Source: Tenericutes bacterium HGW-Tenericutes-2 (GTDB taxonomy: Bacteria > Bacillota_I > Bacilli_A > Acholeplasmatales > Acholeplasmataceae). Taken from it: DNA of 64,000 bases. Below the pieces are notes generated by a model. It did no database searches. It saw only the letters and a program-made list of their open reading frames with translations, and had not been told where the DNA came from. Position 1 is the first letter of the stretch; each line of letters begins with the position of its first letter. Below, piece by piece: positions 9,185 through 17,285 of this stretch. The stretch covers positions 62,001 through 126,000 of the forward strand of contig PGXL01000010.1 of the NCBI GenBank assembly GCA_002839095.1. Direction: 5' to 3'. The position numbers and the translations under genes were made by a program.

Positions 9185-9508
9185 CTATAAATTTCTAATA
9201 TCAAATTGTTTATATTCTTCTAGGTTAGCAACTAACCAATACGCTTTCCCATCAGTTGTTCGATCTAAAAAGTTATAGTCAACTAAATATCTTCTCATCA
9301 TGACGAAATCCTCAAACATAGGCTTTAAAATCTCATTGACTTCCTTTTCCGAGTATTTCTTATCTTTCTCAAAATAGTGAATAATCATACAAAGAATAAT
9401 ATATTTCTTCTTTTCTCTAGCTGGTATCATACTAAAAACTAAAGGGTCTTTAGATATGACAATTGTTTCTACGATTGCATTAATTTCTTCTTGAGTTATA
9501 TCAAACAT
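9185..9508 (-). CDS. DUF2087 domain-containing protein
   Basis: Small protein of 107 residues of unknown function. The second half matches the DUF2087 pattern: a helix ending KEVNEILKPMFEDFVMMRRYL followed by a V-D-Y-x-F-L-x-R turn and a G-x-A-Y-W-L end, resembling a winged-helix fold. In Firmicutes this domain often appears alone or behind a helix-turn-helix regulator, so nucleic-acid binding is a guess. SD AAGGTGA precedes the ATG. No partner in its operon. Confidence 0.75.
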   Translation of the reverse strand: MFDITQEEINAIVETIVISKDPLVFSMIPAREKKKYIILCMIIHYFEKDKKYSEKEVNEILKPMFEDFVMMRRYLVDYNFLDRTTDGKAYWLVANLEEYKQFDIRNL

Positions 9509-9545
9509 AAAATCACCTTCTTCTTATACATATTAGCACAAAATA

Positions 9546-9569
9546 AAAAAAAAGTCAGCAGTTGCTGAC
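9546..9569 (-). terminator. Terminator of the mhq-like operon
   Basis: GTCAGCA (9554-9560), GT, TGCTGAC (9563-9569); on the minus strand the stem is followed by nine T. Confidence 0.88.
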
Positions 9570-10166
9570 CTATAGTTTTTCATACCAAATCTTTGCTTGG
9601 TCAATTTCTTCCTTGTTTAATTGATGTCCATGATCTGTCCAAAAGACTATTGTTTTAGCTTCAGACCGGTCAAACATAGCATTTAACTCTTCAATCTCTC
9701 CATCTGGGACCATTTGATCATTTTTTCCTGCTCCAATAAAAATAGAAATATTTTTTAGATTTGTTTTTTCTAAATTTCTTATCGGAACCATCGGATGGAA
9801 TAGCATTGCTGCATAAAAAGGCTTATCGTAATGAAGAAGAATACTTGCAGCGATATTCGCACCATTTGAATATCCTAAAGCGATTACTTTAGACCTGTCA
9901 AAATTGTATTGATTTGCTGAATCATCTATGAATTTATAAAGGTTTTCTGTTTCTTCAATCAAACTATCCATGTCAAAAACACCCATAGCTAATCTCTTGA
10001 AAAAGCGTAGCATCCCATATTCTAACACATTTCCTCTCACACTTAACACATTTGCAGTTGGATCTATATGCTTCGCAAGATCTAATAAATCAAATTCATT
10101 TCCACCTGTTCCATGTAATAATAACAGGGTTATTCCACTGGTTCCTGGCTGGTATAAATGCTTCAT
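9570..10166 (-). CDS. Alpha/beta hydrolase, MhqD-like carboxylesterase
   Basis: Cytoplasmic serine hydrolase of the phospholipase/carboxylesterase family. The 198 residues show the oxyanion region LLLHGTGGNEFD (16-26), nucleophile elbow GYSNG with Ser100, Asp150 (GKNDQMVP) and His181 (DHGHQL), a complete triad. It overlaps the MarR gene by four bases and is the last gene of a dioxygenase-marR-esterase operon. In Bacillus subtilis the MhqR regulon contains the same three families (MhqO/MhqE, MhqR, MhqD) and responds to quinones and other electrophiles; the same role is inferred here. Confidence 0.88.
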   Translation of the reverse strand: MKHLYQPGTSGITLLLLHGTGGNEFDLLDLAKHIDPTANVLSVRGNVLEYGMLRFFKRLAMGVFDMDSLIEETENLYKFIDDSANQYNFDRSKVIALGYSNGANIAASILLHYDKPFYAAMLFHPMVPIRNLEKTNLKNISIFIGAGKNDQMVPDGEIEELNAMFDRSEAKTIVFWTDHGHQLNKEEIDQAKIWYEKL

Positions 10167-10612
10167 TTTTTTGCACCATTCATTTCCATTGCTCTATATC
10201 CAATTTTCTTTAAACTCTCAATCAAAGCTGTTAACTCTTCTGGTGTTAAACACTGATAAATATTGGATAAAGTTTGAACATGATTAGGAAAAATAGAACT
10301 AAAAAATTGATGTCCTTCTTTTGTTAAATCAATCATTGTGCTTCTTTTATCAACTTCATCTTGAGTTCTCGAAATCATCTTTTTATCTTCAAGTTTGTCA
10401 ATGACATAAGTCATACTAGAATTGGCCATTAACATTCGATTTGCTATCGATTGAATGGGTTGTTTTCCTCGGTTGTATAAGAGTTCCAAAACACCGAATT
10501 CAGAAGTGTTTAATTGATAGGATGAAATGTCATTTTTAATGACTGCTTCGACATTTTGCATTGAACGAAATAATACTGTGGTTAACTTTAAATATTCCTT
10601 GTTATGATTCAT
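10163..10612 (-). CDS. MarR family transcriptional regulator (MhqR-like)
   Basis: Dimeric winged-helix repressor, 149 residues, with the MarR core: recognition-helix region RMLMANSSMTYVIDKLEDKK and wing residues ISRTQDEVDKRSTMIDLT, where D-x-R-S is a hallmark. It lies between the dioxygenase (11-base gap) and the esterase (four-base overlap), so it is co-transcribed with its likely targets, giving autoregulation. The likely operator is the TTCGAATTCGAA palindrome upstream of the dioxygenase gene, whose core agrees with the reported MhqR box of B. subtilis. Confidence 0.9.
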   Translation of the reverse strand: MNHNKEYLKLTTVLFRSMQNVEAVIKNDISSYQLNTSEFGVLELLYNRGKQPIQSIANRMLMANSSMTYVIDKLEDKKMISRTQDEVDKRSTMIDLTKEGHQFFSSIFPNHVQTLSNIYQCLTPEELTALIESLKKIGYRAMEMNGAKK

Positions 10613-10623
10613 GAACTCACCAC

Positions 10624-11613
10624 CTAATCTATATACTCTTTATTATACACTTTATCACTACGCTTCGTCTCAATATGTCTTACAAGTTTCTCTATTTTAT
10701 CACGCATATCTCTAAATTTTGGAGGTAGCGCTAGTGTTTCACCAAGTGTTTCATAATCCTCTTCATCATCGATAAATCCTGGGCCTTCAGTTGCGAATTC
10801 AAAGAGCATTCCTGGGTATAGTCTTGTATATAGGGATTTGAAGTAAAAACGGTCTACATGGCCTGAATGAGGCGCTCTTAGCTTGTTTAAGACTTGAATC
10901 CAGTCATCTAAATCAGTTTTCTCATTGACTCTAAATGCGACATGATGGATACCACCATATCCTTGTCTACCATTTGGTAAATCTGGTCTATATTCGACAA
11001 TGACTCCTGCACCATTCCCACCTAAGCCAGTTTCGTATAATGTAAACTGATTTTCAACAGTGATTTGATCAAACAAAAGAAATTCTCTTAATACTTTATC
11101 CATGAGCTCTTTATTATTAACTCTAAAGAATATAGGTCCTAATCCAGTAATGCCAAATTCATTTGGAACAGGTCCCTTTAGCCATGGCGTACCTGAAGCT
11201 ATACCATCAACAAATTCATCTGAAAAAAGCACATATTCAGCATCATCAAAGTCTCTAAATTCTAATGTCTTTCTTCCAAACATATCCTTGACTTCATAAT
11301 GATTAACTTTATATTTTTCAAACCTTTTTTTCCAGTAATAAATCGCTTCGTCTGTAGGTACTCTAAAGGATGTTTTTGATATTTCGTTTGTTCCTTTGAT
11401 CACCTCTGATGCACCATTGAAATCGAAGAATGTCATATCTGTTCCTGCACTACCTTTATCATCAGCAAAAAAGAGATGATAGGTGTTTATGTCATCCTGA
11501 TTAATGGTCTTTTTGACTAGTCTAAGACCTAATACATTTGTAAAAAAATCATATATTTTTTCTGCACTACTCGTGATTGCAGTCACGTGGTGAATTCCAT
11601 TTAATTTTTTCAT
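10624..11613 (-). CDS. Ring-cleaving dioxygenase, MhqO-like (two VOC domains)
   Basis: Predicted metal-dependent extradiol-type dioxygenase acting on hydroquinone or catechol-like compounds. The 329 residues hold two vicinal-oxygen-chelate modules: the first starts GIHHVTAITSS (metal-ligand His8/His9 region) and the second GGIHHVAFRVN; the C-terminal LYPGMLFEFATEGPGF supplies the conserved glutamate. Length is typical of the MhqO/MhqA family. First gene of the operon with MarR and MhqD-like genes. Substrate is inferred from family and context only. Confidence 0.9.
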   Translation of the reverse strand: MKKLNGIHHVTAITSSAEKIYDFFTNVLGLRLVKKTINQDDINTYHLFFADDKGSAGTDMTFFDFNGASEVIKGTNEISKTSFRVPTDEAIYYWKKRFEKYKVNHYEVKDMFGRKTLEFRDFDDAEYVLFSDEFVDGIASGTPWLKGPVPNEFGITGLGPIFFRVNNKELMDKVLREFLLFDQITVENQFTLYETGLGGNGAGVIVEYRPDLPNGRQGYGGIHHVAFRVNEKTDLDDWIQVLNKLRAPHSGHVDRFYFKSLYTRLYPGMLFEFATEGPGFIDDEEDYETLGETLALPPKFRDMRDKIEKLVRHIETKRSDKVYNKEYID

Positions 11614-11634
11614 ACTATACCTCCATACATGCTT

Positions 11635-11663
11635 ATTCTACTTCATTCATTTCATCATCGCAA
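11635..11663 (-). promoter_or_regulatory. Promoter of the mhq-like operon
   Basis: On the minus strand TTGCGA (11663-11658), a 17-base spacer and TAGAAT (11640-11635). Confidence 0.65.
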
Positions 11664-11672
11664 GCAATATGT

Positions 11673-11684
11673 TTCGAATTCGAA
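11673..11684. promoter_or_regulatory. Palindromic operator, probable MarR/MhqR box
   Basis: TTCGAATTCGAA is a perfect 12-bp palindrome with weaker outer symmetry, about ten bases upstream of the -35 box of the dioxygenase gene. The published B. subtilis MhqR box has a CGAATTCG centre within ATCT/AGAT arms; the core is shared here, the outer arms are not. Confidence 0.65.
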
Positions 11685-11792
11685 GTATTATTGGTTTTTT
11701 TAATATTTATCGTTTTTAATCTGAGCCCTTTTGATGTATAATAAATGGTAGACATTTCAAAACATCGTTGTGTCTCTTAAGGTCGTGATCTA

Positions 11793-13073
11793 TTGAAAAA
11801 GAAAAGATATTGGTACAAATTAGATAATGCCGCAAAGATATTCCCAGCAGTCTCAAAAGATGACCGCAGTAACGTCTTTAGACTATCGTTTTATATAGAT
11901 GAAGTTGTAGATAAAGACATACTAGAGGAAGCAGTAAATAAGGTTCTCAAACGATTCGAAACCTTTGCAGTCCAGCTTAAAAATGGACTTTTTTGGAATT
12001 ACTTCGCATCGAATGAAAGACATTTTGAAGTTGAACCTGAGCCATCTGAGCTTTGTAGATATTTCAAAAGTAATAATAATCAAGGCTATTTATTCAAGGT
12101 CTATTATTTTCAAAATAAAATAACATTAGAAACGTTCCACTCGCTATCTGACGGGACTGGAGCTCTTCATTTTATCAAATCAATTGTTTACCATTATTTC
12201 AAAATTCGTGGCTTCAAAATTGAACACGAAGGAAAAATACTTTCAGAAAAGCCTTCCTCTAAGAAGGAAAGTGAAGATAACTTTATTACAAACTATGATA
12301 AATCGTCTAGAAGAAATCTTAAAGAAGAGCATGCATATCACTTAGAGGGTGAAAGATTTAATCAGCACTGGGTCTTATTTTTAAAGGCTAGAGTGAATGC
12401 AAAACAATTAATTGATTTGGTTAAAACGAAATATCAATGTACAATTACACAATACTTTACTGCTCTCAATGCATGGAGCGTTTATAAAGAAACTGTTGAT
12501 TTTGTTGGTAATAAAAAGCCACTTAAAATCTTCGTTCCTGTAAATTTAAGACCTTATTTTGACTCAGTTACGTTAAGAAACTTCTCCTTATATATCAAGG
12601 CTACCTATGATAGTGAAAGAACTGACTGGACATTTGAAAATATGTTAGAGCTTACGAAGGAGCAATATAAGGATCAACTGGATAGAGATAAATTACAATC
12701 CAGAATCAGTTCTCTCGTAGGATTTGAGAAGAATCCATTGATTCGTGCGCTTCCTTTAGTTTTAAAGCAAATCGCATTCAAAGTAGGCTATAAAATATTG
12801 GGCGAAAGTATTTCATCTTGTTCTATATCCAATTTAGGTAAGGTCGATCTTCCATCAGGATTCAAGGGTAAGGTTACCGATATTGACTTTGTCAATGCTG
12901 GTTACGGATTAGCTATGACTTTAGTATCAATTGATGATCACATCAATATGATCCTAAGCTCACCACTTAAAGACTTATCGATTATGAATCATATGATATC
13001 CTTCATGGTAAAAGACGGTCTAGACCTTGTTTTAGACACCAATTATAAGGAGGGTTATGATGAAATATTGTAA
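11793..13073 (+). CDS. Condensation-fold acyltransferase (alcohol acetyltransferase-like)
   Basis: CoA-dependent acyltransferase-fold protein, 426 residues, acceptor unknown. The HxxxDG active-site motif is visible as His116-S-L-S-Asp120-Gly121, and the N-terminal YWYKLDNAAKIFPAV is the usual start of a Firmicutes family annotated as alcohol acetyltransferase. TTG at 11793 is the only start giving this N-terminus; a TATAAT lies at 11737-11742. The stop overlaps the next gene by 14 to 17 bases, and the same gene pair (with a DUF6320 protein) recurs in other Firmicutes, so a joint envelope-lipid or glycan role is inferred. Confidence 0.8.
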   Translation: MKKKRYWYKLDNAAKIFPAVSKDDRSNVFRLSFYIDEVVDKDILEEAVNKVLKRFETFAVQLKNGLFWNYFASNERHFEVEPEPSELCRYFKSNNNQGYLFKVYYFQNKITLETFHSLSDGTGALHFIKSIVYHYFKIRGFKIEHEGKILSEKPSSKKESEDNFITNYDKSSRRNLKEEHAYHLEGERFNQHWVLFLKARVNAKQLIDLVKTKYQCTITQYFTALNAWSVYKETVDFVGNKKPLKIFVPVNLRPYFDSVTLRNFSLYIKATYDSERTDWTFENMLELTKEQYKDQLDRDKLQSRISSLVGFEKNPLIRALPLVLKQIAFKVGYKILGESISSCSISNLGKVDLPSGFKGKVTDIDFVNAGYGLAMTLVSIDDHINMILSSPLKDLSIMNHMISFMVKDGLDLVLDTNYKEGYDEIL

Positions 13074-13722
13074 AACATGTCATGTACATTATGATAATAC
13101 TCTAGAGCATTGTATACTTTGTAATGGTGAATTAGAAAAAACAGGTGAGGTTGAATCCACCTATAAATTCCCGGAAGCAAAAAAGAGATCAAAATCAAGA
13201 TTTTTCTATAGACTCTTTATATTTTTAAATCTAGTATCCGTTTTAGTTTCATTATATATTGATTTTGCTGACGGTCTACCATTAACTTGGTCACTCATCG
13301 TTGGTATCACCAATATTTACATCGTTGTGATGTTTCTAGTTTTAGCGGTTCCTACCATATGGACACATCGAATAACAAAGAGTGTGATCATTACAGTAGG
13401 CAGCTTAATTTTAATAGGATTAGCAATCCGCGATGTGGATTGGGCATTAGATTATGTATTTCCATTTGCAATTATGAGTAATACTTTCTTTATCACACTC
13501 TTGATTCTTGTCAATAAGAAAAAATGGTTTGACTACTTCTCAAGTTTAATATTTATTACCATTTTCGGGTTAATCCCTGGTTTATTGAATGTGTTGAACT
13601 TAACAAATGTTCAATGGCCGAGTCTAGTGTGCTTTGCATTCTCAACATTTACATTATTTGGAATTATCATTCTACCATCTAAGTCAAGTCGTGAAGAATT
13701 TAAAAGAAGATTTCATATCTAA
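13060..13722 (+). CDS. DUF6320-type zinc-ribbon membrane protein
   Basis: Polytopic membrane protein of unknown function, 220 residues. An N-terminal zinc ribbon is built from Cys4, Cys7, Cys18 and Cys21, followed by a linker and about five or six hydrophobic helices from residue 47 on. Two adjacent ATG codons exist (13057, 13060); the SD AAGGAGG (13047-13053) is three bases from the first and six from the second, so the second is preferred. It overlaps the acyltransferase gene and probably works with it. Confidence 0.8.
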   Translation: MKYCKTCHVHYDNTLEHCILCNGELEKTGEVESTYKFPEAKKRSKSRFFYRLFIFLNLVSVLVSLYIDFADGLPLTWSLIVGITNIYIVVMFLVLAVPTIWTHRITKSVIITVGSLILIGLAIRDVDWALDYVFPFAIMSNTFFITLLILVNKKKWFDYFSSLIFITIFGLIPGLLNVLNLTNVQWPSLVCFAFSTFTLFGIIILPSKSSREEFKRRFHI

Positions 13723-13746
13723 AAGACGAGCAATCGTCTTTTTTTT
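13721..13746 (+). terminator. Terminator after the DUF6320 gene
   Basis: AAAAGACGA (13721-13729), tetraloop GCAA, TCGTCTTTT (13734-13742), then more T. Confidence 0.9.
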
Positions 13747-13750
13747 ACAT

Positions 13751-13778
13751 AAAAAAAACACCAGCGATATGCTAGTGT
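13751..13778 (-). terminator. Terminator of the CBS gene
   Basis: ACACCAGC (13758-13765) and GCTAGTGT (13771-13778), one G-U pair in the RNA; eight T follow on the minus strand. It overlaps the CBS stop codon. Confidence 0.85.
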
Positions 13779-14212
13779 ATTTGATGATGATTACCATTTG
13801 CATTTCCATTATTTGGTGCCATTTGTTTGACCATATAATTGAAAATGTCTTTTCTTGTAATGATTCCGATAAATGCACCAAAATCATCAAGCACAGGTAC
13901 AAAGTTCTGTTTTGTAGCTACTTCAATAATATCTTCCATATTGGTATGAATAGGTACTGACACGTTATCCTTATTTCTAGGTACTGCTGAAACCGGTGTG
14001 GTTTCTGTCTTATCAAAATTCATCTGGTGATCTTTAATGTACCACAGTAGGTCACCTTCACTCAATGTACCAACATAATCTCCCTTTTTGTTTAAAATAG
14101 GAATAGAATTGTAGCGATAGACTTGCATTTTTTCAAGCGCTTGTCTAATGGTGTAATCACTAAAGATATACGCTACCTTCTCTTTAGGTGTTAAGCAAAA
14201 TAATACGTTCAT
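13772..14212 (-). CDS. CBS-pair domain protein (CbpB/DarB-like)
   Basis: Soluble protein of 146 residues made of two CBS repeats (about 8-60 and 85-128) and a His/Asn-rich tail. CBS pairs bind adenine nucleotides; a stand-alone pair of this size in Firmicutes (for example DarB/CbpB) can bind c-di-AMP, which is a possibility here, not something the sequence proves. The ATG at 14212 is chosen because SD AAAGGGG lies directly upstream; a longer frame starting at 14269 would put the SD inside the gene. It has an unusually long upstream region. Confidence 0.82.
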   Translation of the reverse strand: MNVLFCLTPKEKVAYIFSDYTIRQALEKMQVYRYNSIPILNKKGDYVGTLSEGDLLWYIKDHQMNFDKTETTPVSAVPRNKDNVSVPIHTNMEDIIEVATKQNFVPVLDDFGAFIGIITRKDIFNYMVKQMAPNNGNANGNHHQIH

Positions 14213-14504
14213 TGTTTTCCCCTTTAATTCGAAATGATAATTTTTTTTGTTACGATGTAGCAGATTCACTTATAATAGATCATAATTCTCGAATACAAAC
14301 AAGGTCAATAAATCATCTGAAAAGATGAAAATAACTTTTGAATATATCATCAAAATCGTTGACTGCTTTTTTAATTAACTATGTATTTGAATTTGATGTA
14401 TCTAATGAGTTATTCATTTTTTTAGCCCATCTTTTTCCGCATTTATATTATATCATAGATATAATGATTTGTACAGTGAAAATGATAACGCTTCCATTTA
14501 ATAT
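14213..14504 (-). promoter_or_regulatory. Long upstream region of the CBS gene with two candidate promoters
   Basis: No gene seen in these 290 bases. Proximal promoter: TTGACC (14308-14303), 18 bases, TATGAT (14284-14279). Distal promoter: TGTACA (14475-14470), 17 bases, TATAAT (14452-14447). Seven bases upstream of the distal -35 lies TGATAACGCTTCCA (14483-14496), which fits a catabolite-responsive element with one mismatch and is placed where CcpA would activate. A transcript from the distal promoter would have a leader of more than 200 nt. Confidence 0.5.
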
Positions 14505-14536
14505 AAAAAGGACCAATTTGATAATCAATTGGTCCT
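14505..14536 (-). terminator. Terminator of gltS
   Basis: AGGACCAATT (14509-14518) and AATTGGTCCT (14527-14536); on the minus strand TTTTT follows. Confidence 0.88.
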
Positions 14537-14547
14537 AAATATATAAG

Positions 14548-15993
14548 TTAAGCCTTCGGATTTTTCTTAAGCAGAATGAAAACGAATGTAATAAAGAGCA
14601 CTATACATATTCCTAATGTGATTAAGGCTTGCATAATACCATTTGGAGCGAAGCTAGCTAAAAGTAGAATTGGGAACCCAAATAGAATCGCAGTTGTCGT
14701 TCCTGTTACTAAATCAGTTGCTGCAGGTGTTTCATATTGTGGATCTACTTCTCTAAGTAATGCAATACCAGTAGATGCTGTACCTGTCATGGTTCCATAC
14801 ATACCAGCAAATGCTTGTAAAGTGTATTCTTTATATACTCTTTTTGTAATCTTATGAATAAAGAACATCGTTGCTGCCCCTGCTACTGCAGTAATAATAA
14901 GGAATGTAATCCAAACCTGAGCAGATGCAAGATCTTGAACATTAATCGAAATAATCGATGCGACGACCATGAAATCAAAGACGACCCCAGCAATACGGTT
15001 TAACATATAATTGTTTGGATATTGTCTTGTCATAATATTTTTTGATCTTAAATAATTGAATAGCTTTTTCATCAACAATGCAATAACCATACCAAAGATA
15101 AAGTTAAAGCCCCAGATGAGTGAATTGACCATGCGATAAATACCTTCATTGAGTGATGCAAGCTTAGATAATCCAAACATAGTAAGGAATGTTACTCCAT
15201 AAACAAGTAGAATCAAACTAATTTGAACGGTTAGCTTATCAATAGATTCAGCAACTGGAATTTCATCTGGTGATTCAACTTCTTGTACACTTGTTAAGTG
15301 AACTGTTGATTCTTCACCAGTAACCTTTTTATTATAAACCTTGTTTAAATAAATGACCCCACCAATACATGCCCAGATAAAACCCATGGATGCAATCGCT
15401 AAGCCATAAGATTGTCCACCGACAAATCCAGTAACAACACCTTGAGCATTTTGGAAGTTTTCATAGACGATACCAAAGTTATTTGCTTGCCCTGGACCTT
15501 GTCCAAATCCAAATGGAACGAGTAAACCAGTGGCTAACCCTGGACCTGTCTTAAAGACTGGGAAAATAGTAAACGCTAAAATCGCAGTGATACTAATACC
15601 TATAATCCCTTGAAGTAAATATGAGGATACGATAACCATACCGTTATAATAGCTATGTGCACGTTGCGTTTTAATTTTAAACTTCTCATTTACCTTCAAT
15701 CCCATTGCAATAAATCCTAATGCAATCGTATGATAGGTTACAAGATTTAAAAATGAATTGAACTTATCAATTTCACTTCCATCCATAAACCATGATAATC
15801 CAGTCATTGGACGCACAATAGCTTCCTTAATAATTAATCCGACCAAACCAGCTATTACAGAGGTTGGTAATAAAGATTTCCTTAAAATAGGGATTTTTCT
15901 TCGAATAATGTTTCCAAGTAATAATAATGCACTCAAAATTAAAACGTAAATAATGACTCCCCAAATAGCTAGTGATTCGTAGTTTGATATCAT
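14548..15993 (-). CDS. gltS: Sodium/glutamate symporter family protein
   Basis: Integral membrane protein of 481 residues with about eleven hydrophobic segments, of the ESS (GltS) family that imports glutamate with Na+. Glycine-rich inner repeats typical of GltS are present, for example GFGQGPGQANNFG near 170 and a symmetric stretch GTMTGTASTGIALLREVDP near 400. It is longer than E. coli GltS (about 400 residues) because of a central cytoplasmic loop. It follows ald with a terminator between, and has its own promoter (TATAAT complement 16041-16046). SD AAGGAG precedes ATG. Substrate inferred. Confidence 0.88.
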   Translation of the reverse strand: MISNYESLAIWGVIIYVLILSALLLLGNIIRRKIPILRKSLLPTSVIAGLVGLIIKEAIVRPMTGLSWFMDGSEIDKFNSFLNLVTYHTIALGFIAMGLKVNEKFKIKTQRAHSYYNGMVIVSSYLLQGIIGISITAILAFTIFPVFKTGPGLATGLLVPFGFGQGPGQANNFGIVYENFQNAQGVVTGFVGGQSYGLAIASMGFIWACIGGVIYLNKVYNKKVTGEESTVHLTSVQEVESPDEIPVAESIDKLTVQISLILLVYGVTFLTMFGLSKLASLNEGIYRMVNSLIWGFNFIFGMVIALLMKKLFNYLRSKNIMTRQYPNNYMLNRIAGVVFDFMVVASIISINVQDLASAQVWITFLIITAVAGAATMFFIHKITKRVYKEYTLQAFAGMYGTMTGTASTGIALLREVDPQYETPAATDLVTGTTTAILFGFPILLLASFAPNGIMQALITLGICIVLFITFVFILLKKNPKA

Positions 15994-16020
15994 AGTTACT
16001 CCTTGTGCTTAATTTATGTT

Positions 16021-16046
16021 AGAGTTTTACTCTTAATGCCATTATA
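16021..16046 (-). promoter_or_regulatory. gltS promoter with inverted repeat in the leader
   Basis: TATAAT (16046-16041 on the minus strand) is preceded by a weak TTTTCA -35 at 17 bases. Downstream of it, AGAGTTTTACTCT (16021-16033) forms a 5-bp inverted repeat in the first transcribed bases, a place where a repressor could act. Confidence 0.45.
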
Positions 16047-16070
16047 CTAAAAAGAAATATAAATGAAAAG

Positions 16071-16098
16071 AAAAAAAGGGTAAAGATTTCCTTTACCC
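16071..16098 (-). terminator. Terminator of ald
   Basis: GGGTAAAG (16078-16085), loop ATTTC, CTTTACCC (16091-16098); seven T follow on the minus strand. Confidence 0.9.
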
Positions 16099-16110
16099 CT
16101 AAAGTTTGAA

Positions 16111-17211
16111 TTACATTTGTAAATAATCTAAATTAAATGCTTCACATACACCTTCGCAGGTGCATTGACCATACCAAACATTGACACCCATTTTTAATGC
16201 GTTGGATTGATTAATTGCAGTATCTAATCCTAGATCAGCAATCATAAGTCCATATTTTAATGTGGCATTGTTTAGTGCGATTGTTGATGTTCTAGGAACA
16301 GCACCAGGCATGTTTGCTACACTATAATGAATCACTCCATCCACTTCATAAATTGGATTGTCATGATAGGTTGCTCTAGCATGTTCAGTAGATCCACCTT
16401 GGTCGATTGCGACGTCAACGATGACGCTTCCTGGTCTCATCTTCTTGTAGAAGGATTGCTTAATTAGCTTAGGTGCTTTTGCTCCTGGTAAAAGAATTGC
16501 ACTCACAACTAAATCAGAATTGATTACGGTTCTTTCGATGTTATCAGCACTACTATATAAAGTCTTAATTCTATTGCCATAAATATCATCTAAATAAGTT
16601 AATTTCTTTAAATTGATATCAAGGATAGTTACATCTGCTCCAAGACCAACAAGCATCTTTAAGGCATTTTCTCCAACTACACCAGCTCCAATAATACAAG
16701 CCTTAGCTGGTTCAACTCCAGGAACACCTGAAACAAGGACACCTGAACCACCAAATGGTTTTTCTAAATACTTAGCACCTTCAATAGCACCAAGTCTTCC
16801 AGCAACCTCACTCATTGGCTTTAAGCAAGGAAGTGAGCCATCAGCAAGGGTGATGGTTTCATAAGCAATCGATTGAGTTTTAGTTTCAATCAATCGTCTA
16901 GTGAGCGCTTCGTTTGCTGCTAAATGAAGGTATGTGTATAAAATTAAGCCTTCTCTTAAAAACTCAAATTCTGATTCTAAAGGTTCTTTAACCTTGACAA
17001 TCATTTCTGATTTTGCCCAAACCTCTGCCGCGGTTTTCAAAATCTTGGCTCCTGCATTTTCATAGTCCTTATCACTAAAACCAGAACTAATCCCTGCCAT
17101 GGATTCAACAATCACTTGATGCCCGTGACTTACATATTCTTTCACTGCACTTGGCGTCAAGCCCACACGGTACTCTTTGTTCTTTACTTCTTTGACTGTT
17201 CCAATAATCAT
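16111..17211 (-). CDS. ald: Alanine dehydrogenase
   Basis: Catalyses reversible NAD-dependent oxidative deamination of L-alanine to pyruvate and ammonia. The 366 residues align well with the family: N-terminal MIIGTVKEVKNKEYRVGLTP, substrate-lysine motif MIVKVKEP near 73, HLAANEALT near 96, and a Rossmann loop ACIIGAGVVGENALKMLVG near 170. The C-terminus has extra cysteines (QCTCEGVC). SD GAGGAG precedes ATG by seven bases. Sits upstream of gltS, suggesting linked amino-nitrogen metabolism, although each gene has its own terminator. Confidence 0.95.
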   Translation of the reverse strand: MIIGTVKEVKNKEYRVGLTPSAVKEYVSHGHQVIVESMAGISSGFSDKDYENAGAKILKTAAEVWAKSEMIVKVKEPLESEFEFLREGLILYTYLHLAANEALTRRLIETKTQSIAYETITLADGSLPCLKPMSEVAGRLGAIEGAKYLEKPFGGSGVLVSGVPGVEPAKACIIGAGVVGENALKMLVGLGADVTILDINLKKLTYLDDIYGNRIKTLYSSADNIERTVINSDLVVSAILLPGAKAPKLIKQSFYKKMRPGSVIVDVAIDQGGSTEHARATYHDNPIYEVDGVIHYSVANMPGAVPRTSTIALNNATLKYGLMIADLGLDTAINQSNALKMGVNVWYGQCTCEGVCEAFNLDYLQM

Positions 17212-17249
17212 TTTTTTCTCCTCTTAAATTAATCGTGTCTGATACGTTT

Positions 17250-17278
17250 ATTGTAACATATATTTATATGTTTTTTAA
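17250..17278 (-). promoter_or_regulatory. ald promoter with a palindrome filling the spacer
   Basis: Minus strand: TTAAAA (17278-17273), 17-base spacer, TACAAT (17255-17250). The palindrome AACATAT-N4-ATATGTT (17255-17272) covers the whole spacer, so a repressor bound there would block RNA polymerase directly. Confidence 0.6.
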
Positions 17279-17285
17279 CCCCTAA

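Noticed and set aside
14338-14538. Plus-strand frame of 66 codons in the gap between the CBS and gltS genes
   Set aside because: No SD, crosses the gltS terminator, and its composition is that of AT-rich intergenic DNA.
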